From NCBI GenBank assembly GCA_027186245.1, contig CP114481.1:50499501-50563500 (forward strand): 64,000 nt of DNA. Direction: 5' to 3'. A program made the translations under genes and the position numbers. Numbering within the stretch: position 1 is the first letter of the stretch; each line of letters opens with the position of its first letter. The notes beneath the pieces are model-generated. The model worked only from the letters and a program-made list of their open reading frames with translations. It was not told where the DNA came from and ran no database searches. Positions 50,140 to 63,589 of the stretch are shown in pieces. This DNA comes from Coriaria nepalensis (lineage: Eukaryota > Streptophyta > Magnoliopsida > Cucurbitales > Coriariaceae).

Positions 50140-53100
50140 ATTGTTGTATTCAGTAGATTAATTACAAGTTATGTAAGAAAATATTGTTTGATGGGCGAAA
50201 ATAGAATTCGCTCGAATTAATTTAGAATGATTTAATGACTAGAAGAGGCTCAATGACATGAGTTTAAGGCTAAACAAATGCATTGTTGCCTTCAATAGAT
50301 CAACTGCAAGTTATGCACGAAAGTCATGTTTAAAGGCCGAATTTCGTTCGAAGTGATTTAGAATGATTTACTGACTAAAAGAGACGCAAAAATATGACTT
50401 TAAGGCTAAAAAATGCATAGTTGCCATCAATAGATGAATTGAAAGTTATGCATGAAAGTCGCGTTTTAAATGCAAAAAGAGAATTGGTTCGAAGTGCCTT
50501 CAAACAATTTAATTTTTGAAAACACTGAGTGATATGCTTTTTAATGGTAAAATAATGCATTGTTGTCTTCAGTAGATTAATTACAAGTTTTGTAAGAAAA
50601 TAATGTTTAAAGGGCAAAAATAGAATTCGTTCGAATTAATTTAGAATGATTTAATGGCTAGAAGAGACTCAGTGACATGACATTAAGCTTAAACAAATCC
50701 ATCGTTGCCTTCAATAGATCAACTGCAAGTTACGCTCGAAAGTCATGTTTAAAGGCCGAATTTCTTTCGAAGTGATTTAGAATGATTTACTGACTAAAAG
50801 AGACGCAAAAATATGACTTTAAGGCTAAAAAATGCATAGTTGCCATCAATAGATCAATTGAAAGTTATGCATGAAAGTCGCGTTTTAAATTCAAAAACAG
50901 AATTGGTTCGAAGTGCCTTCAAACAATTTAATGATTGAAAAGACTGAGTGATATGCTTTTTAATGCGAAAATAATGCATTGTTGTATTCAGTAGATTAAT
51001 TACAAGTTATGTAAGAAAATACTGTTTGAAGGGCGAAAATAGAATTCGTTCGAATTAATTTAGAATGATTTAATGACTAGAAGAGACTTAGTGACATGAC
51101 ATTAAGCTTAAACAAATGCATCGTTGCCTTCAATAGATCAACTGCAAATTACGCACGAAAGTCATGTTTAAAGGCCGAATTTCTTCCGAAGTGATTTAGA
51201 ATAATTTACTGACTAAAAGAGACGCAAAAATATGACTTTAAGGCTAAAAAATGCATAGTTGGCATCAATAGATCAAGTGCAAGATATGCATGAAAGTTGC
51301 GTTTTAAATTCAAAAACAGAATTGGGTCGAAGTGCCTTCAAACAATTTAATGATTGAAAAGACTGAGTGATATGCTTTTTAATGCGAAAATAATGCATTG
51401 TTGTATTCAGTAGATTAATTACAAGTTATGTAAGAAAATATTGTTTGATGGGCGAAAATAGAATTCGCTCGAATTAATTTAGAATGATTTAATGACTAGA
51501 AGAGGCTCAGTGACATGAGTTTAAGGCTAAACAAATGCATTGTTGCCTATAATAGATCAACTGCAAGTTATGCACGAAAGTCATGTTTAAAGGCCGAATT
51601 TCGTTCGAAGTGATTTAGAATGACTTACTGACTAAAAGAGACGCAAAAATATGACTTTACGGCTAAAAACTGCATGGTTGCCATCAATAGATCAATTGCA
51701 AGTTATGCATGAAAGTCGCGTTTTAAATGCAAATAGAGAATTGGTTCGGAATGCCTTCAAACAATTTAACAATTGGAAAGACTGAGTGATATGTTTTTTA
51801 ATGCAAAAATAATGCATTGTTGTCTTCAGTAGATTAATTACAAGTTATGTAAGAAAATAATGTTTGAAGGGCGAAAATAGAATTCGTTTGAATTAATTTA
51901 CAGTGATTTAATGACTAGAAGAGACTCAATGACATGAGTTTAAGGCTAAACAAATGCATTGTTTCCTATAATAGATCAACAGCAAGTTATGCACGAAAGT
52001 CATGTTTAAAGGCTGAATTTCGTCCGAAGTGATTTAGAATGATTTACTGACTAAAAGAGACGCAAAAATATGACTTTACGGTTAAAAAGTGCATAGTTGC
52101 CATCAATAGATCAATTGCAAGTTATGCATGAAAGTCGCGTTCTAAATGCAAAAAGAGAATTGGTTCGGAATGCCTTCAAACAATTTAATGATTTGAAAGA
52201 CTGAGTGATATGTTTTTTAATGCTAAAACAATGCATTGTTGTCTTCAGTAGATTAATTACAAGTTATGTAAGAAAATAATGTTTGTAGGGCGAAAATAGA
52301 ATTCGTTCGAATTAATTTAGAATGATTTAATGACAAGAAGAGACTCAATGACATGAGTTTAAGGCTAAACATATGCATTGTTGCCTATAATAGATCAACT
52401 GCAAGTTATGCATGAAAGTCATGTTTAAAGACCGAATTTCGTTCGAAGTGATTTAGAATGATTTACTGACTATAAGAGACGCAAAAATATGACTTTAAGG
52501 CTAAAAAATACATAGTTGCCATCAATAGATCAATTGAAAGTTATGCATGAAAGTCGCGTTTTAAAAGCAAAAAGAGAATTGGTTTGAGGTGCCTTCAAAC
52601 AATTTAATGGTTGAAAACACTGTGTGATATGCTTTTTAATGGTAAAATAATGCATTGTTGTATTCAGTAGATTAATTACAAGTTTTGTAAGAAAATAATG
52701 TTTGAAGGGCGAAAATAGAATTCGTTCGAATTAATTTAGAATGATTTAATGACTAGAAGAGACTCAGTGAATTGACATTAAGCTTAAACAAATGCATCGT
52801 TGCCTTCAATAGATCAAATGCAAGTTACGCACGAAAGTCATGTTTAAAGGCCGAATTTCTTTCGAAGTGATTTAGAATGATTTACTGACTAAAAGAGACG
52901 TAAAAATATGACTTTAAGGCTAAAAAATGCATAGTTGCCATCAATAGATCAAGTGTAAGATATGCATGAAAGTTGCGTTTTAAATTCAAAAACAGAATTG
53001 GTTCAAAGTGCCTTCAAACAATTTAATGATTGAAAAGGCTGAGTGATATGCTTTTTAATGCTAAAATAATGCATTGTTGTATTCAGTAGATTAATTACAA

Positions 53101-56100
53101 GTTATGTAAGAAAATAATGTTTGAAGGGCGAAAATAGAATTCGTTCGAATTAATTTAGAATGATTTAATAACTAGAAGAGACTCAGTGACATGAGTTTAT
53201 GGCTAAACAAATGCATTGTTTCCTATAATAGATCAACAGCAAGTTATGCACGAAAGTCATGTTTAAAGGCTGAATTTCGTCCGAAGTGATTTAGAATGAT
53301 TTACTGACTAAAAGAGACGCAAAAATATGACTTTACGGTTAAAAAGTGCATAGTTGCCATCAATAGATCAATTGCAAGTTATGCATAAAAAGTCGCGTTC
53401 TAAATGCAAAAAGAGAATTGGTTCGGAATGCCTTCAAACAATTTAATGGTTGGAAAGACTGAGTGATATGTTTTTTAATGCTAAAATAATGCATTGTTGT
53501 CTTCAGTAGATTAATTACAAGTTATGTAAGAAAATAATGTTTGAAAGAGCGAAAATAGAATTCGTTCGAATTAATTTAGAATGATTTAATGACAAAAAGA
53601 GACTCAATGACATGAGTTTAAGGCTGAACAAATGCATTGTTGCCTATAATAGATCAACTGCAAGTTATGCACGAAAGTCATGTTTAAAGACCGAATTTCG
53701 TTCGAAGTGATTTAGAATGATTTACTGACTAAAAGAGACGCAAAAATATGATTTTAAGGCTAAAAAATGCATAGTTGCCATCAATAGATCAATTGAAAGT
53801 TATGCATGAAAGTCGCGTTTTAAATTCAAAAACAGAATTGGTTCGAAGTGCCTTCAAACAATTTAATGATTGAAAAGACTAAGTGATATGCTTTTTAATG
53901 CTAAAATAATGCATTGTTGTATTCAGTAGATTAATTACAGGTTATGTAAGAAAACAATGTTTGAAGGGCAAAAATAGAATTCGTTCGAATTAATTTAGAA
54001 TGATTTAATGACAAGAAGAGACTCAATGACATGAGTTTAAGGCTAAACATATGCATTGTTGCCTATAATAGATCAACTGCAAGTTATGCACGAAAGTCAT
54101 GTTTAAAGACCGAATTTCGTTCGAAGTGATTTAGAATGATTTACTGACTAAAAGAGACGCAAAAATATGACTTTACGGCTAAAAAGTGCATGGTTGCCAT
54201 CAATAGATCAATTGCAAGTTATGCATGAAAGTCGCGTTTTAAATGCAAAAAGAGAATTGGTTCGGAATGCCTTCAAACAATTTAATGATTGGAAAGACTG
54301 AGTGATATGTTTTTTAATGCTAAAATAATGCATTGTTGTCTTCAGTAGATTAATTACAAGTTATGTAAGAAAATAATGTTTGAAGGGCGAAAATAGAATT
54401 CGTTCGAATTAATTTAGAATGATTTAATGACTAGAAGAGACTCAGTGACATGACATTAAGCTTAAACAAATGCATCGTTGCCTTCAATAGATCAACTGCA
54501 AGTTATGCACGAAAGTCATGTTTAAAGACCGAATTTCGTTCGAAGTGATTTAGAATGATTTACTGACTAAAAGAGACGCAAAAATATGACTTTACGGCTA
54601 AAAAGTGCATGGTGTCCATCAATAGATCAATTGCAAGTTATGCTTGAAAGTCGCGTTTTAAATGCAAAAAGAGAATTGGTTCGGAATGCCTTCAAACAAT
54701 TTAATGATTGGAAAGACTGAGTAATATGTTTTTTAATGCTAAAATAATGCATTGTTGTCTTCAGTAGATTAATTACAAGTTATGTAAGAAAATAATGTTT
54801 GAAGGGCGAAAATAGAATTCGTTCGAATTAATTTAGAATGATTTAATGACAAGAAGAGACTCAATGACATGAGTTTAAGGCTAAACATGTGCATTGTTGC
54901 CTATAATAGATCAACTGCAAGTTATGCACGAAAGTCATGTTTAAAGACCGAGTTTCGTTCGAAGTGATTTAGAATGATTTACTGACTAAAAGAGACGCAC
55001 AAATATGACTTTAAGGCTAAAAAATGCATAGTTGCCATCAATAGATCAATTGAAAGTTATGCATGAAAGTCGCGTTTTAAAAGCAAAAAGAGAATTGGTT
55101 CGAAGTGCCTTCAAACAATTTAATGGTTGAAAACACTGTGTGATATGCTTTTTAATGGTAAAATAATGCATTGTTGTATTCAGTAGATTAATTACAAGTT
55201 ATGTAAGAAAATAATGTTTGAAAGGCGAAAATAGAATTCGTTCGAATTAATTTAGAATGATTTAATGACAAGAAGAGACTCAATGACATGAGTTTAAGGC
55301 TAAACATATGCATTGTTGCCTATAATAGATCAACTGCAAGTTATGCACGAAAGTCATGTTTAAAGACCGAATTTCGTTCGGAGTGATTTAGAATGATTTA
55401 CTGACTAAAAGAGACGCAAAAATATGACTTTACGGCTAAAAAGTGCATGGTGTCCATCAATAGATCAATTGCAAGTTATGCATGAAAGTCGCGTTTTAAA
55501 TGCAAAAAGAGAATTGGTTCGGAATGCCTTCAAACAATTTAATGATTGGAAAGGCTGTGTAATACGTTTTTTAATGCTAAAATAATGCATTGTTGTCTTC
55601 AGTAGATTAATTACAAGTTATGTAAGAAAATAATGTTTGAAGGGCGAAAATAGAATTCGTTCGAATTAATTTAGAATGATTTAATGACAAGAAGAGACTC
55701 AATGACATGAGTTTAAGGCTAAACATATGCATTGTTGCCTATAATAGATCAACTGCAAGTTATGCACGAAAGTCATGTTTAAAGACCGAATTTCGTTCGA
55801 AGTGATTTAGAATGATTTACTGACTAAAAGAGACGCAAAAATATGACTTTACCGCTAAAAAGTGCATGGTTGCCATCAATAGATCAATTGCAAGTTATGC
55901 ATGAAAGTCGCGTTTTAAATGCAAAAAGAGAATTGGTTCGGAATGCCTTCAAACAATTTAATGATTGGAAAGACTGAGTGATATGTTTTTTAATGCTAAA
56001 ATAATGCATTGTTGTCTTCAGTAGATTAATTACAAGTTATGTAAGAAAATAATGTTTGAAGGGCGAAAATAGAATTCGTTCGAATTAATTTAGAATGATT

Positions 56101-56703
56101 TAATGACTAGAAGAGACTCAGTGACATGACATTAAGCTTAAACAAATGCATCGTTGCCTTCAATAGATCAACTGCAAGTTACGCACGAAAGTCATGTTTA
56201 AAGGCCGAATTTCTTTCAAAGTGATTTAGAATGATTTACTGACTAAAAGAGATGCAAAAATATGACTTTCAGGCTAAAAAATGCATAGTTGCCATCAATA
56301 GATCAATTGCAAGTTATGCATGAAAGTCGCGTTTTAACTGCAAAAAGAGAATTGGTTCGGAATGCCTTCAAACAATTTAATGATTGGAAAGACTGAGTGA
56401 TATGTTTTTTAATGCTAAAATAATGCATTGTTGTCTTCAGTAGATTAATTACAAGTTATGTAAGAAAATAATGTTTGAAGGGCGAAAATAGAATTCGTTC
56501 GAATTAATTTCGAATGATTTAATGACTAGAAGAGACTCAGTGAATTGACATTAAGCTTAAACAAATGCATCGTTGCCTTCAATAGATCAACTGCAAGTTA
56601 CGCACGAAAGTCATGTTTAAAGGCCGAATTTCTTTCGAAGTGATTTAGAATGATTTACTGACTAAAAGAGACATAAAAATATGACTTTAAGGCTAAAAAA
56701 TGC

Positions 56704-58378
56704 ATAGTTGCCATCAATAGATCAAGTGCAAGATATGCATGAAATTGCGTTTTAAATTCAAAAACAGAATTGGTTCGAAGTGCCTTCAAACAATTTAATG
56801 ATTGAAAAGACAGAGTGATATGCTTTTTAATGCTAAAATAATGCATTGTTGTATTCAGTAGATTAATTACAAGTTATGTAAGAAAATAATGTTTGAAGGG
56901 GGAAAATAGAATTCGTTCGAATTAATTTAGAATTATTTAATGACTAGAAGAGACTCAGTGACATGAGTTTAAGGCTAAACAAATGCATTGTTGCCTATAA
57001 TAGATCAACTGCAAGTTATCCACGAAAGTCATGTTTAAAGGCCGAATTCCGTTCGAAGTGATTTAGAATGATTTACTGACTAAAAGAGACGCAAAAATAT
57101 GACTTTACAGCTAAAAAGTGCATGGTTGCCATCAATAGATCAATTGCAAGTTATGCATGAAAGTCGCGTTTTAAATGCAAAAAGAGAATTGGTTCGGAAT
57201 GCCTTCAAACAATTTAATGATTGGAAAGACTGAGTGATATGTTTTTTAATGCTAAAATAATGCATTGTTGTCTTCAATAGATTAATTACAAGTTATGTAA
57301 GAAAATAATGTTTGAAGGGCGAAAATAGAATTCGTTCGAATTAATTTAGAATGATTTAATGACTAGAAGAGACTTAGTGACATGACATTAAGCTTAAACA
57401 AATGCATCGTTGCCTTCAATAGATCAACTGCAAATTACGCACGAAAGTCATGTTTAAAGGCCGAATTTCTTCCGAAGTGATTTAGAATAATTTACTGACT
57501 AAAAGAGACGCAAAAATATGACTTTAAGGCTAAAAACTGCATAGTTGCCATTAATAGATCAAGTGCAAGATATGCATGAAAGTTGCATTTTAAATTCAAA
57601 AACAGAATTGGTTCGAAGTGCCTTCAAACAATTTAATGATTGAAAAGACAGAGTGATATGCTTTTTAATGCTAAAATAATGCATTGTTGTATTCAGTAGA
57701 TTAATTACAAGTTATGTAAGAAAATAATGTTTGAAGGGGGAAAATAGAATTCGTTCGAATTAATTTAGAATTATTTAATGACTAGAAGAGACTCAGTGAC
57801 ATGAGTTTAAGGCTAAACAAATGCATTGTTGCCTATAATAGATCAACTGCAAGTTATCCACGAAAGTCATGTTTAAAGGCCGAATTCCGTTCGAAGTGAT
57901 TTAGAATGATTTACTGACTAAAAGAGACGCAAAAATATGACTTTACAGCTAAAAAGTGCATGGTTGCCATCAATAGATCAATTGCAAGTTATGCATGAAA
58001 GTCGCGTTTTAAATGCAAAAAGAGAATTGGTTCGGAATGCCTTCAAACAATTTAATGATTGGAAAGACTGAGTGATATGTTTTTTAATGGTAAAATAATG
58101 CATTGTTGTCTTCAATGGATTAATTACAAGTTATGTAAGAAAATAATGTTTGAAGGGCGAAAATAGAATTCGTTCGAATTAATTTAGAATGATTTAATGA
58201 CTAGAAGAGACTCAGTGACATGACATTAAGCTTAAACAAATGCATCGTTGCCTTCAATAGATCAACTGCAAATTTCGCACGAAAGTCATGTTTAAAGGCC
58301 GAATTTCTTCCGAAGTGATTTAGAATAATTTACTGACTAAAAGAGACGCAAAAATATGACTTTAAGGCTAAAAAATGC
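56704..58378 (+). repeat. Two tandem copies of a six-monomer (838-bp) higher-order repeat
   Basis: A monomers of the 'agtgcaagatatgcatg' type start at 56704, 57541 and 58379, spaced 837 and 838 bp. Each unit reads A, B with 'gaagggggaaaat', C with 'tataatag...tatccacg', A with 'gtgcatggttgcc' and 'ggttcggaatg', B with 'cttcaatag...attaagctt', then C with 'cttcc' or 'ctttc'. The two trimer types therefore alternate, giving a 6-mer HOR. The 1-bp shortfall in the first copy is a missing G near 56,751. Confidence 0.9.
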
Positions 58379-60892
58379 ATAGTTGCCATTGATAGATCAA
58401 GTGCAAGATATGCATGAAAGTTGCGTTTTAAATTCAAAAACAGAACTGGTTCGAAGTGCCTTCAAACAATTTAATGATTGAAAAGACAGAGTGATATGCT
58501 TTTTAATGCTAAAATAATGCATTGTTGTATTCAGTAGATTAATTACAAGTTATGTAAGAAAATAATGTTTGAAGGGGGAAAATAGAATTCGTTCGAATTA
58601 ATTTAGAATTATTTAATGACTAGAAGAGACTCAGTGACATGAGTTTAAGGCTAAACAAATGCATTGTTGCCTATAATAGATCAACTGCAAGTTATCCACG
58701 AAAGTCATGTTTAAAGGCCGAATTCCGTTCGAAGTGATTTAGAATGATTTACTGACTAAAAGAGACGCAAAAATATGACTTTACAGCTAAAAAGTGCATG
58801 GTTGCCATCAATAGATCAGTTGCAAGTTATGCATGAAAGTCGCGTTTTAAATGCAAAAAGAGAATTGGTTCGGAATGCCTTCAAACAATTTAATGATTGG
58901 AAAGACTGAGTGATATGTTTTTTAATGGTAAAATAATGCATTGTTGTCTTCAATAGATTAATTACAAGTTATGTAAGAAAATAATGTTTGAAGGGCGAAA
59001 ATAGAATTCGTTCGAATTAATTTAGAATGATTTAATGACTAGAAGAGACTCAGTGACATGACATTAAGCTTAAACAAATGCATCGTTGCCTTCAAGAGAT
59101 CAACTGCAAGTTACGCACGAAAGTCATGTTTAAAGGCCGAATTTCTTTCGAAGTGATTTAGAATGATTTACTGACTAAAAGAGACGCAAAAATATAACTT
59201 TAAGGCTAAAAAATGCATAGTTACCATCAATAGATCAAGTGCAAGATATGCATGAAAGTCGCGTTTTAAATGCAAAAATAGAATTGGTTCGAAGTGCCTT
59301 CAAACAATTTAATGATTGAAAAGACTGAGTGATATGCTTTTTAATGCTAAAATAATGCATTGTTGTCTTCAGTAGATTAATTACAAGTTATGTAAGAAAA
59401 TAATGTTTGAAGGGCGAAAATAGAATTCGTTCGAATTAATTTAGAATGATTTAATGACTAGAAGAGACTCAGTGACATGACATTAAGCTTAAACAAATGC
59501 ATCGTTGCCTTCAATAGATCAACTGCAAATTTCGCACGAAAGTCATGTTTAAAGGCCGAATTTCTTCCGAAGTGATTTAGAATAATTTACTGACTAAAAG
59601 AGACGCAAAAATATGACTTTAAGGCTAAAAAATGCATAGTTGCCATTGATAGATCAAGTGCAAGATATGCATGAAAGTTGCGTTTTAAATTCAAAAACAG
59701 AACTGGTTCGAAGTGCCTTCAAACAATTTAATGATTGAAAAGACAGAGTGATATGCTTTTTAATGCTAAAATAATGCATTGTTGTATTCAGTAGATTAAT
59801 TACAAGTTATGTAAGAAAATAATGTTTGAAGGGGGAAAATAGAATTCGTTCGAATTAATTTAGAATTATTTAATGACTAGAAGAGACTCAGTGACATGAG
59901 TTTAAGGCTAAACAAATGCATTGTTGCCTATATTAGATCAACTGCAAGTTATCCACGAAAGCCATGTTTAAAGGCCGAATTCCGTTCGAAGTGATTTAGA
60001 ATGATTTACTGACTAAAAGAGACGCAAAAATATGACTTTACAGCTAAAAAGTGCATGGTTGCCATCAATAGATCAGTTGCAAGTTATGCATGAAAGTCGC
60101 GTTTTAAATGCAAAAAGAGAATTGGTTCGGAATGCCTTCAAACAATTTAATGATTGGAAAGACTGAGTGATATGTTTTTTAATGGTAAAATAATGCATTG
60201 TTGTCTTCAATAGATTAATTACAAGTTATGTAAGAAAATAATGTTTGAAGGGCGAAAATAGAATTCGTTCGAATTAATTTAGAATGATTTAATGACTAGA
60301 AGAGACTCAGTGACATGACATTAAGCTTAAACAAATGCATCGTTGCCTTCAAGAGATCAACTGCAAGTTACGCACGAAAGTCATGTTTAAAGGCCGAATT
60401 TCTTTCGAAGTGATTTAGAATGATTTACTGACTAAAAGAGACGCAAAAATATAACTTTAAGGCTAAAAAATGCATAGTTACCATCAATAGATCAAGTGCA
60501 AGATATGCATGAAAGTCGCGTTTTAAATGCAAAAATAGAATTGGTTCGAAGTGCCTTCAAACAATTTAATGATTGAAAAGACTGAGTGATATGCTTTTTA
60601 ATGCTAAAATAATGCATTGTTGTCTTCAGTAGATTAATTACAAGTTATGTAAGAAAATAATGTTTGAAGGGCGAAAATAGAATTCGTTCGAATTAATTTA
60701 GAATGATTTAATGACTAGAAGAGACTTAGTGACATGACATTAAGCTTAAACAAATGCATCGTTGCCTTCAATAGATCAACTGCAAATTACGCACGAAAGT
60801 CATGTTTAAAGGCCGAATTTCTTCCGAAGTGATTTAGAATAATTTACTGACTAAAAGAGACGCAAAAATATGACTTTACAGCTAAAAAGTGC
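58379..60892 (+). repeat. Two copies of a three-trimer (1,257-bp) higher-order repeat
   Basis: The unit 58,379-59,635 extends the 838-bp hexamer with a third trimer (A 'atagttaccatc' at 59217 and an ordinary B and C), and the unit restarts at 59636. B G-run markers at 58574 and 59831 are 1,257 bp apart. The second copy continues to 60,892. It shares 'gatcagttgcaag' and 'cttcaagagatcaactgc' with the first, so the pair is close. Confidence 0.88.
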
Positions 60893-62234
60893 ATGGTTGC
60901 CATCAATAGATCAATTGCAAGTTATGCATGAAAGTCGCGTTTTAAATGCAAAAAGAGAATTGGTTCGGAATGCCTTCAAACAATTTAATGATTGGAAAGA
61001 CTGAGTGATATGTTTTTTAATGCTAAAATAATGCATTGTTGTCTTCAATAGATTAATTACAAGTTATGTAAGAAAACAATGTTTGAAGGGCGAAAATAGA
61101 ATTCGTTCGAATTAATTTAGAATGATTTAATGACTAGAAGAGACTCAGTGACATGACATTAAGCTTAAACAAATGCATCGTTGCCTTCAATAGATCAACT
61201 GCAAATTACGCACGAAAGTCATGTTTAAAGGCCGAATTTCTTCCGAAGTGATTTAGAATAATTTACTGACTAAAAGAGACGCAAAAATATGACTTTAAGG
61301 CTAAAAAATGCATAGTTGCCATTGATAGATCAAGTGCAAGATATGCATGAAAGTTGCGTTTTAAATTCAAAAACAGAACTGGTTCGAAGTGCCTTCAAAC
61401 AATTTAATGATTGAAAAGACTGAGTGATATGCTTTTTAATGCTAAAATAATGCATTGTTCTATTCAGTAGATTAATTACAAGTTATGTAAAAAAATAATG
61501 TTTGAAGGGCGAAAATAGAATTCGTTCGAATTAATTTAGAATGATTTAATGACTAGAAAAGACTCAGTGACATGAGTTTAAGGCTAAACAAATGCATTGT
61601 TGCCTATAATAGATCAACTGCAAGTTATGCACGAAAGTCATGTTTCAAGGCCGAATTTCGTTCGAAGTGATTTAGAATGATTTATTGACTAAAAGAGACG
61701 CAAAAATATGACTTTAAGGCTAAAAAATGCATAGTTGCCATCAATAGATCAATTGAAAGTTATGCATGAAAGCCGCGTTTTAAATGCAAAAAGAGAATTG
61801 GTTCGAAGTGCCTTCAAACAATTTACTGGTTGAAAACACTGAGTGATATGCTTTTTAATGGTAAAATAATGCATTGTTGTCTTCAGTAGATTAATTACAA
61901 GTTTTGTAAGAAAATAATGTTTGAAGGGCGAAAATAGAATTCGTTCGAATTAATTTAGAATGATTTAATGACTAGAAGAGGCTCAGTGACATGACTTTAA
62001 GGCTCAGCAAATGCATCGTTGCCTTGAAAAGACCAACTGCAAGTTACGCACGAAAGTCATGTTTAAAGCCCGAATTTCTTCGGAAGTGATTTAGAATAAT
62101 TTACTGACTAAAAGAGACGCAAAAATATGACTTTAAGGCTAAAAAATGCATAGTTGCCATCAATAGATCAAGTGCAAGATATGCATGAAAGTTGCGTTTT
62201 AAATTCAAAAACAGAATTGGTTCGAAGTGCCTTC

Positions 62235-63230
62235 AAACAATTTAATGATTGGAAAGACTGAGTGATATGTTTTTTAATGCTAAAATAATGCATTGTTGTC
62301 TTCAGTAGATTAATTACAAGTTATGTAAGAAAATAATGTTTGAAGGGCGAAAATAGAATTCGTTCGAATTAATTTCGAATGATTTAATGACTAGAAGAGA
62401 CTCAGTGAATTGACATTAAGCTTAAACAAATGCATCGTTGCCTTCAATAGATCAACTGCAAGTTACGCACGAAAGTCATGTTTAAAGGCCGAATTTCTTT
62501 CGAAGTGATTTAGAATGATTTACTGACTAAAAGAGACATAAAAATATGACTTTAAGGCTAAAAAATGCATAGTTGCCATCAATAGATCAAGTGCAAGATA
62601 TGCATGAAATTGCGTTTTAAATTCAAAAACAGAATTGGTTCGAAGTGCCTTCAAACAATTTAATGATTGAAAAGACAGAGTGATATGCTTTTTAATGCTA
62701 AAATAATGCATTGTTGTATTCAGTAGATTAATTACAAGTTATGTAAGAAAATAATGTTTGAAGGGGGAAAATAGAATTCGTTCGAATTAATTTAGAATTA
62801 TTTAATGACTAGAAGAGACTCAGTGACATGAGTTTAAGGCTAAACAAATGCATTGTTGCCTATAATAGATCAACTGCAAGTTATCCACGAAAGTCATGTT
62901 TAAAGGCCGAATTCCGTTCGAAGTGATTTAGAATGATTTACTGACTAAAAGAGACGCAAAAATATGACTTTACAGCTAAAAAGTGCATGGTTGCCATCAA
63001 TAGATCAATTGCAAGTTATGCATGAAAGTCGCGTTTTAAATGCAAAAAGAGAATTGGTTCGGAATGCCTTCAAACAATTTAATGATTGGAAAGACTGAGT
63101 GATATGTTTTTTAATGGTAAAATAATGCATTGTTGTCTTCAATAGATTAATTACAAGTTATGTAAGAAAATAATGTTTGAAGGGCGAAAATAGAATTCGT
63201 TCGAATTAATTTAGAATGATTTAATGACTA
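62235..63230 (+). repeat. Displaced copy of 56,370-57,365 (offset 5,865 bp)
   Basis: B 'aatttcgaatgattt', 'gtgaattgacattaagc', C 'gagacataaaaatatg' and A 'catgaaattgcg' recur at one 5,865-bp offset. The reverse-strand readings of 56,655-56,846 and 62,520-62,711 are identical, showing no coding-visible change over at least 192 bp. A related but older copy lies near 44,700-45,000. It ends near 63,230, where B becomes 'catgaccttaagg'. Confidence 0.88.
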
Positions 63231-63589
63231 GAAGAGACTCAGTGACATGACCTTAAGGCTAAACAAATGCATCGTTGCCTTCAAAAGACAAAATGCAAGT
63301 TACGCACGAAAGTCATGTTTAAAGGCCGAATTTCTTTCGAAGTGATTTAGAATGATTTACTAACTAAAAGAGACGCAAAAATATAACTTTAAGGCTAAAA
63401 AATGCATAGTTGCCATCAATAGATCAAGTGCAAGATATGCATGAAAGTTGCGTTTTAAATTCAAAAACAGAATTGGTTCGAAGTGCCTTCAAACAATTTA
63501 ATGATTGAAAAGACTGAGTGATATGCTTTTTAATGCTAAAATAATGCATTGTTGCCTTCGGTAGATTAATTACAAGTTATGTAAGAAAA

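Noticed and set aside
50375..50617. 80-residue open frame on the minus strand
   Set aside because: It is the reverse reading of an A monomer with parts of neighbouring monomers, open only because point changes removed stops; sister copies in adjacent trimers are closed. No start context or homology to support a gene.
56655..56846. 63-residue open frame, identical to one at 62,520-62,711
   Set aside because: The identity comes from duplication of a 1-kb satellite block, not from selection on a protein. It is useful only as evidence for the duplication.
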